DNA of 64,000 nt from Martensiomyces pterosporus (lineage: Eukaryota; Kickxellomycota; Kickxellomycetes; Kickxellales; Kickxellaceae). A program made the translations under genes and the position numbers. The stretch lies in assembly GCA_025201845.1 (NCBI GenBank), contig MU603985.1, forward strand, positions 1-64,000, read 5' to 3'. Below the pieces are notes generated by a model. It saw nothing but the letters and a program-made list of their open reading frames with translations. It did no database searches and had not been told where the DNA came from. This document shows, in pieces, positions 28,555 through 39,028 of this stretch. Numbering within the stretch: position 1 is the first letter of the stretch; every line of letters starts with the position of its first letter.

Positions 28555-30583
28555 ATGACGATCGTCCGCTTGGGTAGCAGCTCCATCCACTCTTCTTACG
28601 CACGTCACTACCTGACAAAGCAGCCTGCCCCTGCTACTGCCTCCTCTCCTGCTGAACCAGTCAAGGACACCATGACCAACGGCACCGAGCACAAGCCCAG
28701 TGCTGTGCAGGACCTTACTCTAAGCCAGCTCCACCATTACCAGTACGTATCCCTTCAGGTGTGAAGACCTGAGCTGCTCACAGCTCTTTGGATATACGGG
28801 CCGTGTGCATCGCTTCTTCCTCAATGCAGAAGGCATCCAGAAATAGGGGTGGCTTGTATGGTTGCGTGTGGGCTTTTTTTTTCTGGATTGTTCAGTGCTG
28901 CTTTTGCCGCACCTCTGCGTGCAGATGCCTACTGCTCGCTCTGTCCCGCCTTGGGCGTATACTAACTACAAAAGGAATTCTGCTAGTCGCAATTCGCTGC
29001 TGTAGAACGTCGTTTGATGCTGACATCAAGAACAAGCTTGCTACGCTTACCATTTCGCGCGAGTCGTATACCAACGCTCTTGAGAACCGCTATGTAAGTT
29101 GTATGCGTGTGACTCATTTGCTGCTTCTCTGTAAGATGGCGCATGGGAAAAAAACTCGCCTCGATACCGGGGCACGTGGGAGAACTGCTCCTTCCGCCAC
29201 AGCACCAGCGCTAAACCGCAGCAGCAAATTTCTCAGAATGGGCTAGCGATTACCACGCTTGGGTGTGTGCGCCTGGTTGGTTGCTGACGTGTACATTCAA
29301 CCTGGCATCGAAAGAAAGATTGCCTTTCAGATTGCATAGTGCTAACGTGCCGCTTCTCCATTTGCCTTTTTTTGTTATAGGTATACTTGAAGCACCCGCC
29401 GGTGTTCTCCGACAAGCTCTCCATCGATGCGCCTATCACCAACCAGAAGAGCAGCGGTCGGTGCTGGCTTTTTGCTGGACTCAACATGCTCCGTCAGGGC
29501 ATGATGAAGGAGAAGAACCTCGAGGAGCTCGAGCTCTCGCAGCCCTACCTGTTCTTCTACGACAAGCTGGAAAAGTCCAACTGGTTCCTCGAGAACGTTC
29601 TGGCGACTTTGGACGAGGACCTGGATGGCCGCGTCGTGCAGTATCTCCTCAAGGACCCTGTTGGCGATGGCGGTCAGTGGGACATGTTTGTCGCCCTGAT
29701 TGAGAAGTACGGCGTGGTGCCCAAGGAGGCGTATCCGGAAACTTTCCACACATCGAGCTCGGGCCAGATGGACAAGCTGGTTACCTCAAAGCTCCGCGAG
29801 TACGCCAAGCAGCTGCGCAACGACCATGCTAAGGGCAAGGGCGCCGGTGAGCTGCGTGCGCTGAAACACCAGATGCTAGAGGAGATCCACAAGATCATGG
29901 CGATTTCCCTGGGCCAGCCACCAGAGAGGTTCACGTGGGCGTTCTACGACAAGGATAAGAAGTTCCACGAGTTCCGCGACATCACTCCTCTGGAGTTCTA
30001 CAAGGACCACGTCAAGCTCGACTGCAAGCAGACTGTTTCATTGATCAACGACCCACGCAACGAGTATATGAAGAAGTACACCGTCCAGTACCTGGGCAAC
30101 GTGGTGGGCGCCGAAGACGTGCACTACATCAACCTCCCCGTGGGCGACATCAAGAAATACGCGGCCGCTGTCATTAAAGCTGGGCGTCCCGTGTGGTTCG
30201 GATGCGATGTTGGCCAGTTCCATTCGCGCAACAAGGGTATGATGGACACTGAGCTGATTGATTACAAAGTAGCTTTCGATTTCAACTTTGGAATCACCAA
30301 GGCTGAGCGCCTGCAGTATGGCGAGAGCATGATGACGCATGCCATGGTCCTCACGGGCGTGCATATTGAGGATGGAGAGACCGTGCGTTGGAGAATCGAG
30401 AACTCGTGGGGCGATGACTACGGAAACAAGGGATACCTGACCATGACTGATAGGTGGTTCGATGAGTTTGTCTACCAGATCGTCCTTGAAAAGAGCGACC
30501 TGCCCAAGGAGGTCCTTGATGTTCTCGACCAGGATGCTGTTGTCCTGCCTCCCTGGGACCCCATGGGTGCTCTGGCAAAGTAG
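28555..30583 (+). CDS. BLH1: Bleomycin hydrolase, C1B-family cysteine aminopeptidase
   Basis: Hexameric cysteine aminopeptidase of the papain clan (C1B), detoxifying bleomycin and homocysteine thiolactone. Three exons, 28555-28742, 29006-29093 and 29381-30583, give 492 aa. Junctions are CA|GTACGT..TGTAG|A, TAT|GTAAGT..TTATAG|GTA, all in frame, rebuilding HHYQTSFDADIK and ENRYVYLKHPP. The catalytic Cys is in NQKSSGRCWLFAGL, the His in MTHAMVLTGV and the Asn in RIENSWGDD. The protein ends GALAK, the sequence at which yeast Blh1/Gal6 trims its own last Lys. The first 39 residues look like a mitochondrial presequence, and a second in-frame ATG (MTNGTEHK, about 28672) would yield a cytosolic form, as in yeast. 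Confidence 0.96.
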
Positions 30584-31971
30584 GCGCTCTTCTGGCATTG
30601 GCTGCTGCCACCCACACCGCCCTTCCAACACGTTTCTTTTATTGGCTTTAGTAGTGGCTTGTCTCTCTTTCCGCCCCACTCTTTTCTCTATTCATCTAAC
30701 CTCTGTGCTGGACAGCTACAACAAAACCCAACCCGCTACCAGGGAGGGGCTTGTGTATGTGCACCGGCAGGCGTGGGCTCAGAGGCATAGCAGATGCCTT
30801 TTTCGCTCCGGCTGCCTGGAAATATCGTTTGCCATGCAAGCGCACCTCCATGCTTCCCCAGCTGCCACTTCGCCTGCGCGCTCCTGCTCAATGAGCGATG
30901 GGCAAGGCGCTTGTTCACGTACTCCTCGCTCCATACTCATCGCAAACGCACACCCGCATGGAATTGGCAAAATACAGCTTGCTGTACATCGCGATTTTCA
31001 CGAGGCGGAAAACAGGAGTTAGCCAGCTAAAGCGCGCTGTCGGCCAGCCGGCTGATGCATGCTCAGCATGCCATGCCAGGCATCAGGCGGAAGGCTGCGT
31101 TTTTTTAAACTAGTGCGCTCAAGGGCTGTGTAGTGTGTTTGAGACGTGGAATTGCAGCATGCATAATTCGTGCATGTCATTCATTAAATTTGGCATCGAT
31201 ACACCACCCCACCTTCTATGTGGCCAGAGAGTTTCAGCTGGCAGCCTTCCCAATAGGCGCAAGGTGCTGAATGGATGGGCGTGTGTGTAGGAGCGATTTG
31301 CAGTGTGCTCTGTACACGGTATTCCATTAATTCACATTCACGCAGGCGCTGTTCTAAAGAAGGGTAGCGTGTACGTGTGGGTAGCGAGCGTACCTCTTGC
31401 ACGCCATGCATAGAGCAGAGCTCGCACCCAAGCCAGGGGGCCAACAGAAGGCTCGCCTGCTTTGCAGGCTGCTGCAGTGCCAAATGGAGCACTCCCGGCC
31501 GAACACAGGGCACAGCCGGAAGTAGCAATCCCTCTCCCTCCCTCCTCCACTCAGCATTGGGTGCCGCTGCTGCCGTTTGTGAGCAGGCAGGGCAGTCTAG
31601 AAGAAAACGGCTAGGAGAGATAATGAAAGGTTTTTTTTTTTTTTCGCTGCTGTTTTTTGGGGAGAGCGAGTGTACCAGATGGATGAGATGGCTCGGTGCA
31701 CTGGCGAGTGAGGCTTATCGCTCATCCAGAATGGTCGCGAAAATACAGAACGCACCCAGCAGCCACTACTAGCAGCAGCCGCTATAAAGCCTCGAGCAAT
31801 CTCTGCACCTCTTGCCTCAATGTCCTCTTTCTCTCTGTTCTTTTTGCTCCCTTTTGTTTTACTACTAACACGTTCGGTGGGTTCTCCCGTAGACTAGCTG
31901 CCCGTCCTTACCATACACACGCCAGCCGTGGAGAGGTTTTAGTTGAGCGCATACATAGACTGTACACAAAC
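30584..31971. other. Intergenic, bleomycin hydrolase to desaturase
   Basis: About 1.4 kb with no gene I can support. It has a T14 run near 31629 and a CT-rich leader (about 31800-31860) before the desaturase. The open frame continuing to 31022 out of the hydrolase region is an out-of-frame shadow. Likely the 3' flank of the hydrolase plus the desaturase promoter. Confidence 0.5.
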
Positions 31972-33954
31972 ATGGGTGCGAAGCAGGCCAACCCCGAGGA
32001 GGGCTATGAGCTTTCGAATTTTACCATCAAGGAGCTGCGCTCCTGCGTGCCCAAGCACTGCTTCGAGCGCGACACTCTGCGCTCGTTCTCCTACGTTGTC
32101 TACGATCTCTGCGGCATCGCTTTCCTGGGGATTTGCGCCACCTACATTCACCACCTGCCCCTGTATCTGAGGGCTCTTGCGTGGCTCGCATACTGGGTGT
32201 GCCAGGGTGTTGTTTGCACTGGCATCTGGGTCCTTGCCCACGAATGGTACGTACTGTTGGCAGCGTCTCGCCTTTTATTTTTAGCTTGCTGCTGGACCAC
32301 GGCTCCTTGTGGTGCATGGTCCTGCAAAAACAATGATTTCTTTCGAAATCCCATGCCTCAGCCCACTTTGCTGCTTCTATTTTTTGATGCACACGGACGT
32401 AGATCCTCCTCACCTGGCTGGCTGGCTGGCTTGGTGCGAGTTGGGCTGCTCACGTTCTTCTAGTGCCATTCCTTCTCAAGTGATGCTGTGGCCCGCAGCG
32501 CCATTCGCTGCCCACAAAGGACTCCGTGGTGCCTGCCTACGCATTGTTCCTTTTTGTTGCTTGCCTTCTGCTACCTTATTTGCTGTGGCAAAAAATGCGC
32601 GGACTGCGTTCGTTACCGCTCTACTATTCCTCCCCCAAAACGGGGGCTTTATCCAAGCCGCACTCGTCGCTGCTCTGATCCAGGCTGCCTTACTATTCCG
32701 GACGAGCACAAACAGACTCCCACATTCCGTCAGCTATGAGACCTGTTCACAAGCAGCTCCGTTTCCCCATGTGTTTGACTCCTTTGCTCACAGAAATGCA
32801 CAACGAGAGCTGTGCGGCCAATCCCAAATAGCCGCATCATTTCTCCCCACCCGCCCATCCACCCTCATTTGCTTCCGCCAGATCGCCAGCGATAAGGATG
32901 GCTGGCAGCTCGCTCTTGTTCCTGCGAATCTCCAACCTCCAGCTCAAAGATTAAACCCAAATTAGCAGCAGCCAGCCAGCCCCGGTCCCAACGCAAATAG
33001 CAAGAGCGCCACCTACTAAAGCAGTGTTTTGACCAACTGATGATGCCCCGTCTGATTCCCTGTTGACAAAATCATAGCGGTCACGGCTCGTTCTCCGACA
33101 GCAAGACGGTCAACAATGTCACCGGATGGGTGCTTCACTCGGCTCTCCTGGTCCCGTACTACTCCTGGCGCCGCACCCACTCCCAGCACCACAAGAACGC
33201 TAACAACATCAACCGCGATGAGGTCTTTGTGCCCAGGACAAAGTCGGCTCTTGGGCTCCAGGGAAAGTCCTCTACTCCCGCCTGGGTCACCGACTCGATC
33301 TTCGAAGAGACGCCCATCTACGTCATCTACCAGGTCGCTGCACAGAGCCTGTTTGGCTGGCCCCTGTACCTCTACCGCAACGCCTCCGGCCCCAAGTACG
33401 CTCGCGGCGCCTCGCACTTCAACCCTAAGGCTGTGATCTTCCGCCCCCACCACTTCTGGCAGATCGTCATCAGCGACATTGGCGTCCTTATCACCATCGG
33501 CGCCATCACCTACGCCTCTTGGATCTTCTCCCCGATGACCGTTTTCTTCTACTATGGCGTTCCTTACTTGATGGTCAACTTCTGGCTCGTCACCATCACA
33601 TTCCTCCAGCACACCCATGCCGCTCTGCCTCACTACGACGACGACAGCTGGAACTTTATCCGCGGCGCCCTCTCCACAATCGACCGCGACTTTGGATGGA
33701 TCCTTAACATCTGCCTCCACCACATCCACGACACTCACGTTGCCCACCACATCTTCTCCCAGATGCCCCACTACCATGCGGAGGAGGCCACTGAGCACCT
33801 GAAGAAGGTTCTGGGCAAGTACTACCACTTCAGCGACAAGAACCCCCTCCAGTCCCTCTACGACACCATGAAGCACTGCCAGTTCATCGAGGACACTGGG
33901 TCCATTCGCTTCTTCAGAAACACCTCTGTCCCCACAAAGCCCTACGACAGCTAA
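31972..33954 (+). CDS. FAD2: Delta-12 (omega-6) fatty acid desaturase
   Basis: Endoplasmic-reticulum acyl-lipid desaturase that turns oleate into linoleate, using cytochrome b5 as donor. Two exons, 31972-32246 and 33078-33954, give 383 aa. The junction GAATG|GTACGT .. AATCATAG|CGGTCAC rebuilds the first histidine box HECGH precisely across the intron. The second box is RRTHSQHHK and the third is DTHVAHHIFSQMPHYHA, the usual tripartite set binding the di-iron centre. Hydrophobic spans include SYVVYDLCGIAFLGICATYI, CQGVVCTGIWVLAH and IVISDIGVLITIGAITYAS. Delta-12 is favoured over omega-3 by general resemblance only; the regioselectivity needs assay. The 831-nt intron is by far the longest inside a conserved gene here. 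Confidence 0.95.
32247..33077 (+). other. 831-nt intron of the desaturase gene
   Basis: Starts GTACGT and ends AATCATAG. It contains an open frame on the plus strand (32309-32965, 218 codons) without any recognisable domain; the composition looks like intron sequence. No tRNA or clear snoRNA was recognised inside. Confidence 0.8.
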
Positions 33955-34184
33955 ACTCTAAGCATTGCCGCATGTCCCCTGTTCTTCTGCATGCCCTTTC
34001 TTCTAATTATTATTACTACTAGTGGTGGCACAAGCAGTTATGCCTCCTCTTCGCCTGGAGGCACTTACTGCCGTGCACTGCCGCACCTCCTTTCTTTTCC
34101 TTCTCTACATCCTGCTTGGCAGGTCTCAATACAACCAAAGCTTCTGTATTAGTGCACACAGGCGAATGAATAGAGACCAGTGTT

Positions 34185-35081
34185 TCAGAACAGGCGCTTT
34201 GTGAAGCCGTTGCTTGTCGCTGTCGCCTCGTTCTCCTTCTTGTACAGGCGATACGCCTCTCTCAAGTGCTCCGGCTTCAACGGGCCCTCGTCGCCCCACT
34301 CGGCCTGTATCTGCACAGCGCTCTCTACGATCTGGCCCACAAACACCTTTGAAAACCCAGCGACCACAAACGTCAATGTCGACGAGATCTGCTGGTTCAG
34401 CACGTTGCTGACCAGCTTCTTGACAGACCCCTTATTGAGCGCTGTGCGGCGGTAGACTCCGTATCTCTGCCGCTGCTCCTCTGACAGCTGCTCCCACATC
34501 TCCTTGATCTCCTCCTTGCTCTGCTTCACCAGGCTGATCGAGTCTTCGTCTCCGCCAGCTGCGTCAGCACGCGCGTCATCATCATCATCGTCGTCGTCGG
34601 CATTCGCATCCGTCGCTGCAGTGGGGCCTCCCTCCTTCCCTTTGCTGTCATTCGCGCTGCCTGTCAGCTCCCCCAATGCGTGCTCATCCTGGGACCCGCC
34701 GGCATTCATGGATTCCACCGCCCCGTCACTTGAAGGGGCCGCCAGCCCCATAGCACTCGCGCGTCTTCCTCTCTTCTCTCCGCCACCACCCGCAGCCAGC
34801 ATGGGAGGAGTAGCCAGCCCGCCGTCGCTGGATGATGACACTTGTCCCAGTAGCGAACTGCGGGACTTTGTCGGTGTGGACGCGCCAGATTTGGCACTCG
34901 CTCCCAGCTTTCGCCCCGAGAGTATTCCGGCTGCCGCACCACCCCTCCGCTTCTTTTGTCGCAGGATACCCACCGGTGTGAGCGCTGTCAAACGAGGCCG
35001 CTTTTTTGTCGCTGACGTAGCACCCGTCGATGGCGAGCCTGTGCTTGCACTACTGCCGCCCTTTGTCTGGTCTGCAACCAT
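34185..35081 (-). CDS. TAF11: Transcription initiation factor TFIID subunit TAF11
   Basis: TFIID subunit that pairs with TAF13 through a histone fold. It is 298 aa in one exon. The C-terminal 105 residues carry the hTAFII28-like fold: MWEQLSEEQRQRYGVYRRTAL, KGSVKKLVSNVLNQQISSTL, VVAGFSKVFVGQIVESAVQI, then LKPEHLREAYRLYK. These match TAF11 helix by helix. The N-terminal two-thirds are low complexity: Ser/Gly/Ala-rich, basic patches (KKRPRL, RQKKRRGG) and an acidic Asp run before the fold, also usual in the family. Start is the first ATG in frame (MVADQTKGG); sequence further upstream is open but has no ATG. Confidence 0.95.
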   Translation of the reverse strand: MVADQTKGGSSASTGSPSTGATSATKKRPRLTALTPVGILRQKKRRGGAAAGILSGRKLGASAKSGASTPTKSRSSLLGQVSSSSDGGLATPPMLAAGGGGEKRGRRASAMGLAAPSSDGAVESMNAGGSQDEHALGELTGSANDSKGKEGGPTAATDANADDDDDDDDARADAAGGDEDSISLVKQSKEEIKEMWEQLSEEQRQRYGVYRRTALNKGSVKKLVSNVLNQQISSTLTFVVAGFSKVFVGQIVESAVQIQAEWGDEGPLKPEHLREAYRLYKKENEATATSNGFTKRLF

Positions 35082-35255
35082 ATGGGTGTGTATATGTATG
35101 AGTGTGCCTAGTTTGGACAAATGAACTCGTGTTCAACAAGAGCAAGAGGGAGAGATGATACAGAATTGCGTGCTATTGATCGCCTTGAAAGTAGCCACAA
35201 ACCGTTGGCTGGCGAGAGGACAAATGCACTAGGCTAGCAGCCGTGTCTAGTAGAA

Positions 35256-35373
35256 GTAGCAGCTTTGTGGGGCCGTACCACGTGCCATCCATGCTCCGCT
35301 GCAGTTCAGCCTCAGTAGCAGCTTTGTGGGGCCGTACCACGTGCCATCCATGCTCCGCTGCAGTTCAGCCTCA
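35256..35373. repeat. Perfect 59-bp tandem duplication over the SPT2 stop codon
   Basis: Two identical 59-base copies (35256-35314 and 35315-35373) follow each other without a gap. Each contains the palindrome CACGTG and the block CCATCCATGCTCCGCTGCAG. The last three bases of the right copy are the reverse complement of the SPT2 stop codon, so the duplication covers the stop and the first 3' UTR bases. Identity suggests that it arose recently. Confidence 0.97.
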
Positions 35374-37190
35374 CCTTTCGCGCATGCGTCTTCTACGCTC
35401 TCTCTGACGCTCCTCTTCCTCAAGCCTGCGTTCCTCCTCGGCATCTTCCATTCTGCCAATTCTCGCACTGCGTCTCTCTTCGCTCAGCTGCTGCATGGCC
35501 GAGCTCTCCATGTTGTAATCGTCGTCATCGTCAACGTCGTGGTACTTGACGCCCAGCATCTCGCGGATCGAGCCCACGCGGTACCTGCCTCCAGCCTCAT
35601 CCTCGTCATCCACAATAAAGTCGTCAAGGGAGTCATACTCGCTCCCGTCGTCCTCGTATTCGTCGCGGCTGTAGATGCGCCCGCGATTCGGCCTCTGTGC
35701 ATGTCCTCTGCTTCGCGGTGGCTCTCTGTACGACGACGGTGCTGATCGGCCGTTGCTGCTGCGTGTCGAGGAGGCGGGCTGCGCAGTTCTGCTGGCTGGG
35801 CGAACGTCAGGGCCATGTGCAGATCTACTAGCTCCCAGTGGTCGTTCCCTTCGATCATCACGAACGCGTGCTCTCACCGCACCTTGGTCTCTGGATACAC
35901 CCCTAGCCGTGGACCGAGCTGCTGACGATCCAGGACGCACGCCAAACCGGTCGATCTCCCGGATTGGTTCTCGACGTGCACGCTCTTGCGGCGCAGCAGC
36001 AGAAGATGAAGGTACTGGAACAGCCCTGGTCTGCTTTGCACCCTTTGCCGTTATTGATCCTGCTGCTCTTGTCGGCGACGGCGTTGATGCTGCTACCCTG
36101 GCTTTTGTTCTGGGGTCAGCACCCGCTACACCAGCTGCCTTCCTGTCTTTCACTCCTGCCACTGCGCGACCCAGCGCTATCTCCTTCCGCGCTGGATGAG
36201 AGTCCCTGCTTCGGCCAGCCGACAAGGGTGCAGTCCCACGGGAATGGGACGGTGAGTTGTGTGTAGGGACTGGGTGGCCTCTCGATCGGACGTGGCTCTG
36301 CTGTTGCTGCTGCTGCCTTGACGAGATTGTGGATTGTGTGTGACGCTGTGGGGCTTCAGGCAAAGCTCTTTGGCGTACATCTGGAGAGGGGTGCCTTGCA
36401 GGATGCCTAGCAGGCGCCAGGCCATCTGACCTCCCGCTGTTCCGTGCCCGAGCATGTGCACCTCCACCAGCTACAGTGCTGCTTGGGCTACGCGATGCAT
36501 CACGCACCTTATCTACGGTGTTCGCAGAGATGCCGGATTCGCCTGAAGCTATACGCATAAGCTGGTCATAGGAGAGCGGCTGTGTAGAGGGTTTCTTCGC
36601 GGCACCAGCAGCAGCAGCAGGTGGCACGGCACTGCTACGAGCATGGTGTGCACCAGCCGAGTTCCTAGGTTCTGCGGCCCTGCTCTTCGTACCACCACCA
36701 GCAGGAGTTCCAGCGCTCTTCCCCTGGCGAGCAGCATCATTGCCGCTATTGTGTCTCTGTAGCTGAGCCTGCTTCCGACGAGCCTCCTCAGCTCGCTCAC
36801 TTTCTATCTTTTCTCGCCGCCGTTTCTCCAGCGCAGCCTGTACCCGCTCCTGCCTCTGCTTTTCCTCGGCGTCACGCTGCCTAACTCGCCTCTCAATCTC
36901 TATTTTGCGTCGTTTTTCGCGAGCCTCCAGTTCGGTGCCCTTGTCTACTGGCACAGCGTCGACATTCTGCCGCTTGCGCTGGAGCGACATGCGCTGTATG
37001 TCGACTGTGTTTTGCTCAGCCAGGCGCATGAGCCTGTCAAACTACACAGTGCAGCTCAAGCAAACAGGGGATAGAGCAAGGGACGTGGTGTCTTAGTAAG
37101 AAATGCAGGGGTGTGTGGTGCATTGGGCGGGGAGACCGGAATTTGGCTCGGCTCTCAAGCTGCATGCAGCAAACTTACCTCCGTGCCCAT
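35371..37190 (-). CDS. SPT2: SPT2-domain chromatin protein / histone chaperone
   Basis: Nuclear HMG-like protein that binds H3-H4 and helps keep chromatin in place during transcription. Two exons on the minus strand: 37179-37190 (ATG GGC ACG GAG) and 35371-37041, giving 560 aa beginning MGTEFDRLMRLAEQN. That start matches the conserved SPT2 N-terminus, and both splice sites (GAG|GTAAGT, GTGTAG|TTT) are good. A charged coiled region follows (residues 25-100, ELEAREKRRKIEIERR). The middle is a long Ser/Arg/Ala/Pro-rich disordered stretch. The SPT2 domain is C-terminal: SEYDSLDDFIVDDEDE, the family histone-binding signature, then REMLGVKYHDVDDDDDYNMESS and a final Glu/Arg-rich helix. A 59-bp duplication covers its stop codon. 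Confidence 0.93.
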
Positions 37191-37534
37191 TTTTGTTTGT
37201 TTTATTTCCACCTCTTCGGCAACAGCAAATGGTGCCAGCCGGAGAGAAGCGTATGTAAGCGTTTTGTTTCGTGTGTGGATGCAATAAAGAAAGAAGGGAA
37301 TAATGTTAATGGAAAAATGCGAAAGAGAAAATACTGGGTAGGAAAAAAGGCGGCTCAATCGCCACCGCCATTTATTTGTAGAGGGCAAGCACGCATTGGC
37401 GCCGCGAAGGATACCGAAAATCAAACGCCATTCCAGCATAAAATTTTCCATCCCCATACGTTCTCAGCAGTGCGCCATATCCACAAGGCCGCCGCCAAGC
37501 TCCTGGCTCCCGATGGCTGGCGCTCTAGACGCCT
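37191..37534. other. Divergent intergenic region, SPT2 / TBC protein
   Basis: About 340 bases between divergent starts, probably shared promoter sequence. No gene recognised. An alternative ATG for the downstream gene in another frame at 37513 leads nowhere. Confidence 0.55.
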
Positions 37535-38927
37535 ATGAACGGTACTTTGGATATGGAGCAGCAAACGCGGCTGCGAAGCCGGCAACAGCGAGACGCCCAG
37601 CAAAACAGTGCAAAGCTCTACAATGATGCTGGGAAGCGGCTGCCAAGGACAAAGCGCATCACACAAGCCATAGCGCGCCGCGACCTCACAACACTAAAGG
37701 AGCTGGCAAGAACAGGCACTGGATTCCAGAACATCAGGCTGAGACGGCGGGTATGGTAAGCATAGTAGACACACACGGCATGAACCGGGCGTCATTGCCA
37801 TGCCCATGCTCACCATTGTTAACCCAACTGCCCTTTGCTGCTGCTGCTGCTGCTGTATGTGTAGGCCGCTGCTGCTGAACTTCAGATCGCTAACGGACAC
37901 TGGCGATCGCACAACACCGCATCCAGATGAGGGCCAGCTGGGGCTAGATCTGCCGCGCACTAGCCTTCCAAACTCCCCAGAATACAGGCGCGACACAGCA
38001 GCAACAAAGAAGCGGCAAGAGCAGCTCGGGGCAGTGGTGCGAAACGTGCTGCGCAGCTACCCATGGCTGGGCTATTACCAGGGGTTCCACGAGCTCTCGC
38101 TAACGTTCCTAAGTGTGTTTGGCAGCGAGCGGCCCGCCACCGAGGCGTCCAAAATGGCTGCTCTGTTCTTTGTGCGTGATGCCATGAGCAGCAATCTGGA
38201 TCATGTGCTGCAGCAGCTCCAGCTGCTGTACGTCTTGCTGAAAGTCACCAACCCCGAGATACACGAGCTGCTGGTTGAGCTGGAGGTGCCGCCGTTTTTC
38301 GCCATCAGCTGGGTGCTGACGTGGTTCGCCCATGACTTGGACGATTTCCAGGACATTTGCAGGATATTCGACTTTTTGATCGTCAGCCCGCCTATGCAGG
38401 TCATATACATGGTAGCCGCGATCATCAATAGGAGCGCTAGCGAAGTGCTTGCATTTGAGCGCGACTTTGCCATGGTGCATGTGGGACTGACGAAGCTACC
38501 AAACAAAGTCAGGAACTGGACCGAGGTCATTGAGGACTCGTACTATCTGCAAATGGAATATCCGGCGACCAAATTGCAGCATCTTGGGAATTGTCATCTG
38601 AGCAAGAGGTCGGCTGTTATGACATACGAGGCGACATGGAAGCGGCTGGATCCTGTACAACCACTGGCATTCAACAGTATGCTGCCAACAAAAAACGGGC
38701 ACCCACTGTCTGGCACTTCTTCGGCCTCAAATGTTGGTAGGAAAACTGGCGGCGCTAAGAGCGAGGGCAATCGGATGGCAAGAGTGATCGATCTCACAGA
38801 TACTGCACAGAAGGCGCGCCAAATGGCAGCGCAGCACAAATGGCCGCTTTTGGTTGCCACCGTGGCATCGGCCACCTTGCTTATGTACGCCTGGATGCTT
38901 ATGCAGCAGCTCCAGCTGCACCCCTAA
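37535..38927 (+). CDS. TBC-domain protein, TBC1D20/Gyp8 type, tail-anchored
   Basis: Predicted Rab GTPase-activating-like protein on ER/Golgi membranes, 427 aa. Two exons, 37535-37755 and 37865-38927. The junction GTATG|GTAAGC .. GTGTAG|GCCG rebuilds RRRVWPLLLNFR, the entry to the TBC fold. The glutamine-finger motif is intact (WLGYYQGFHELSLTFL). The arginine finger, expected as D-x-x-R a little upstream, appears as RRDTAATKKR, so the position after D-x-x is Ala. Further matches to TBC1D20 are VLLKVTNPEIHELLVELEVPPFFAISWVLTWF and the FDFLIVSPPMQVIYMVAAII segment. The C-terminus holds one membrane span (LLVATVASATLLMYAWML) with a short tail. A (CTG) run precedes the acceptor. Catalytic competence is doubtful. 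Confidence 0.88.
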
Positions 38928-39028
38928 CTGTAGAAATCAGCCACTCTAGCACACCAATATGAACAGCGTCGTAATTCTGGTTCTTATGAAGCAAGCAAGC
39001 AAGCAGGTGAACTGGCAACGTGAGGTGG

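Noticed and set aside
32309..32965. 218-codon frame within the desaturase intron
   Set aside because: Lies wholly inside the intron proved by the exact rebuild of HECGH; translation looks like random intron sequence.
33016..33876. 286-codon minus-strand frame across the desaturase
   Set aside because: Antisense shadow; Val/Gly/Asp-rich translation with no family match.
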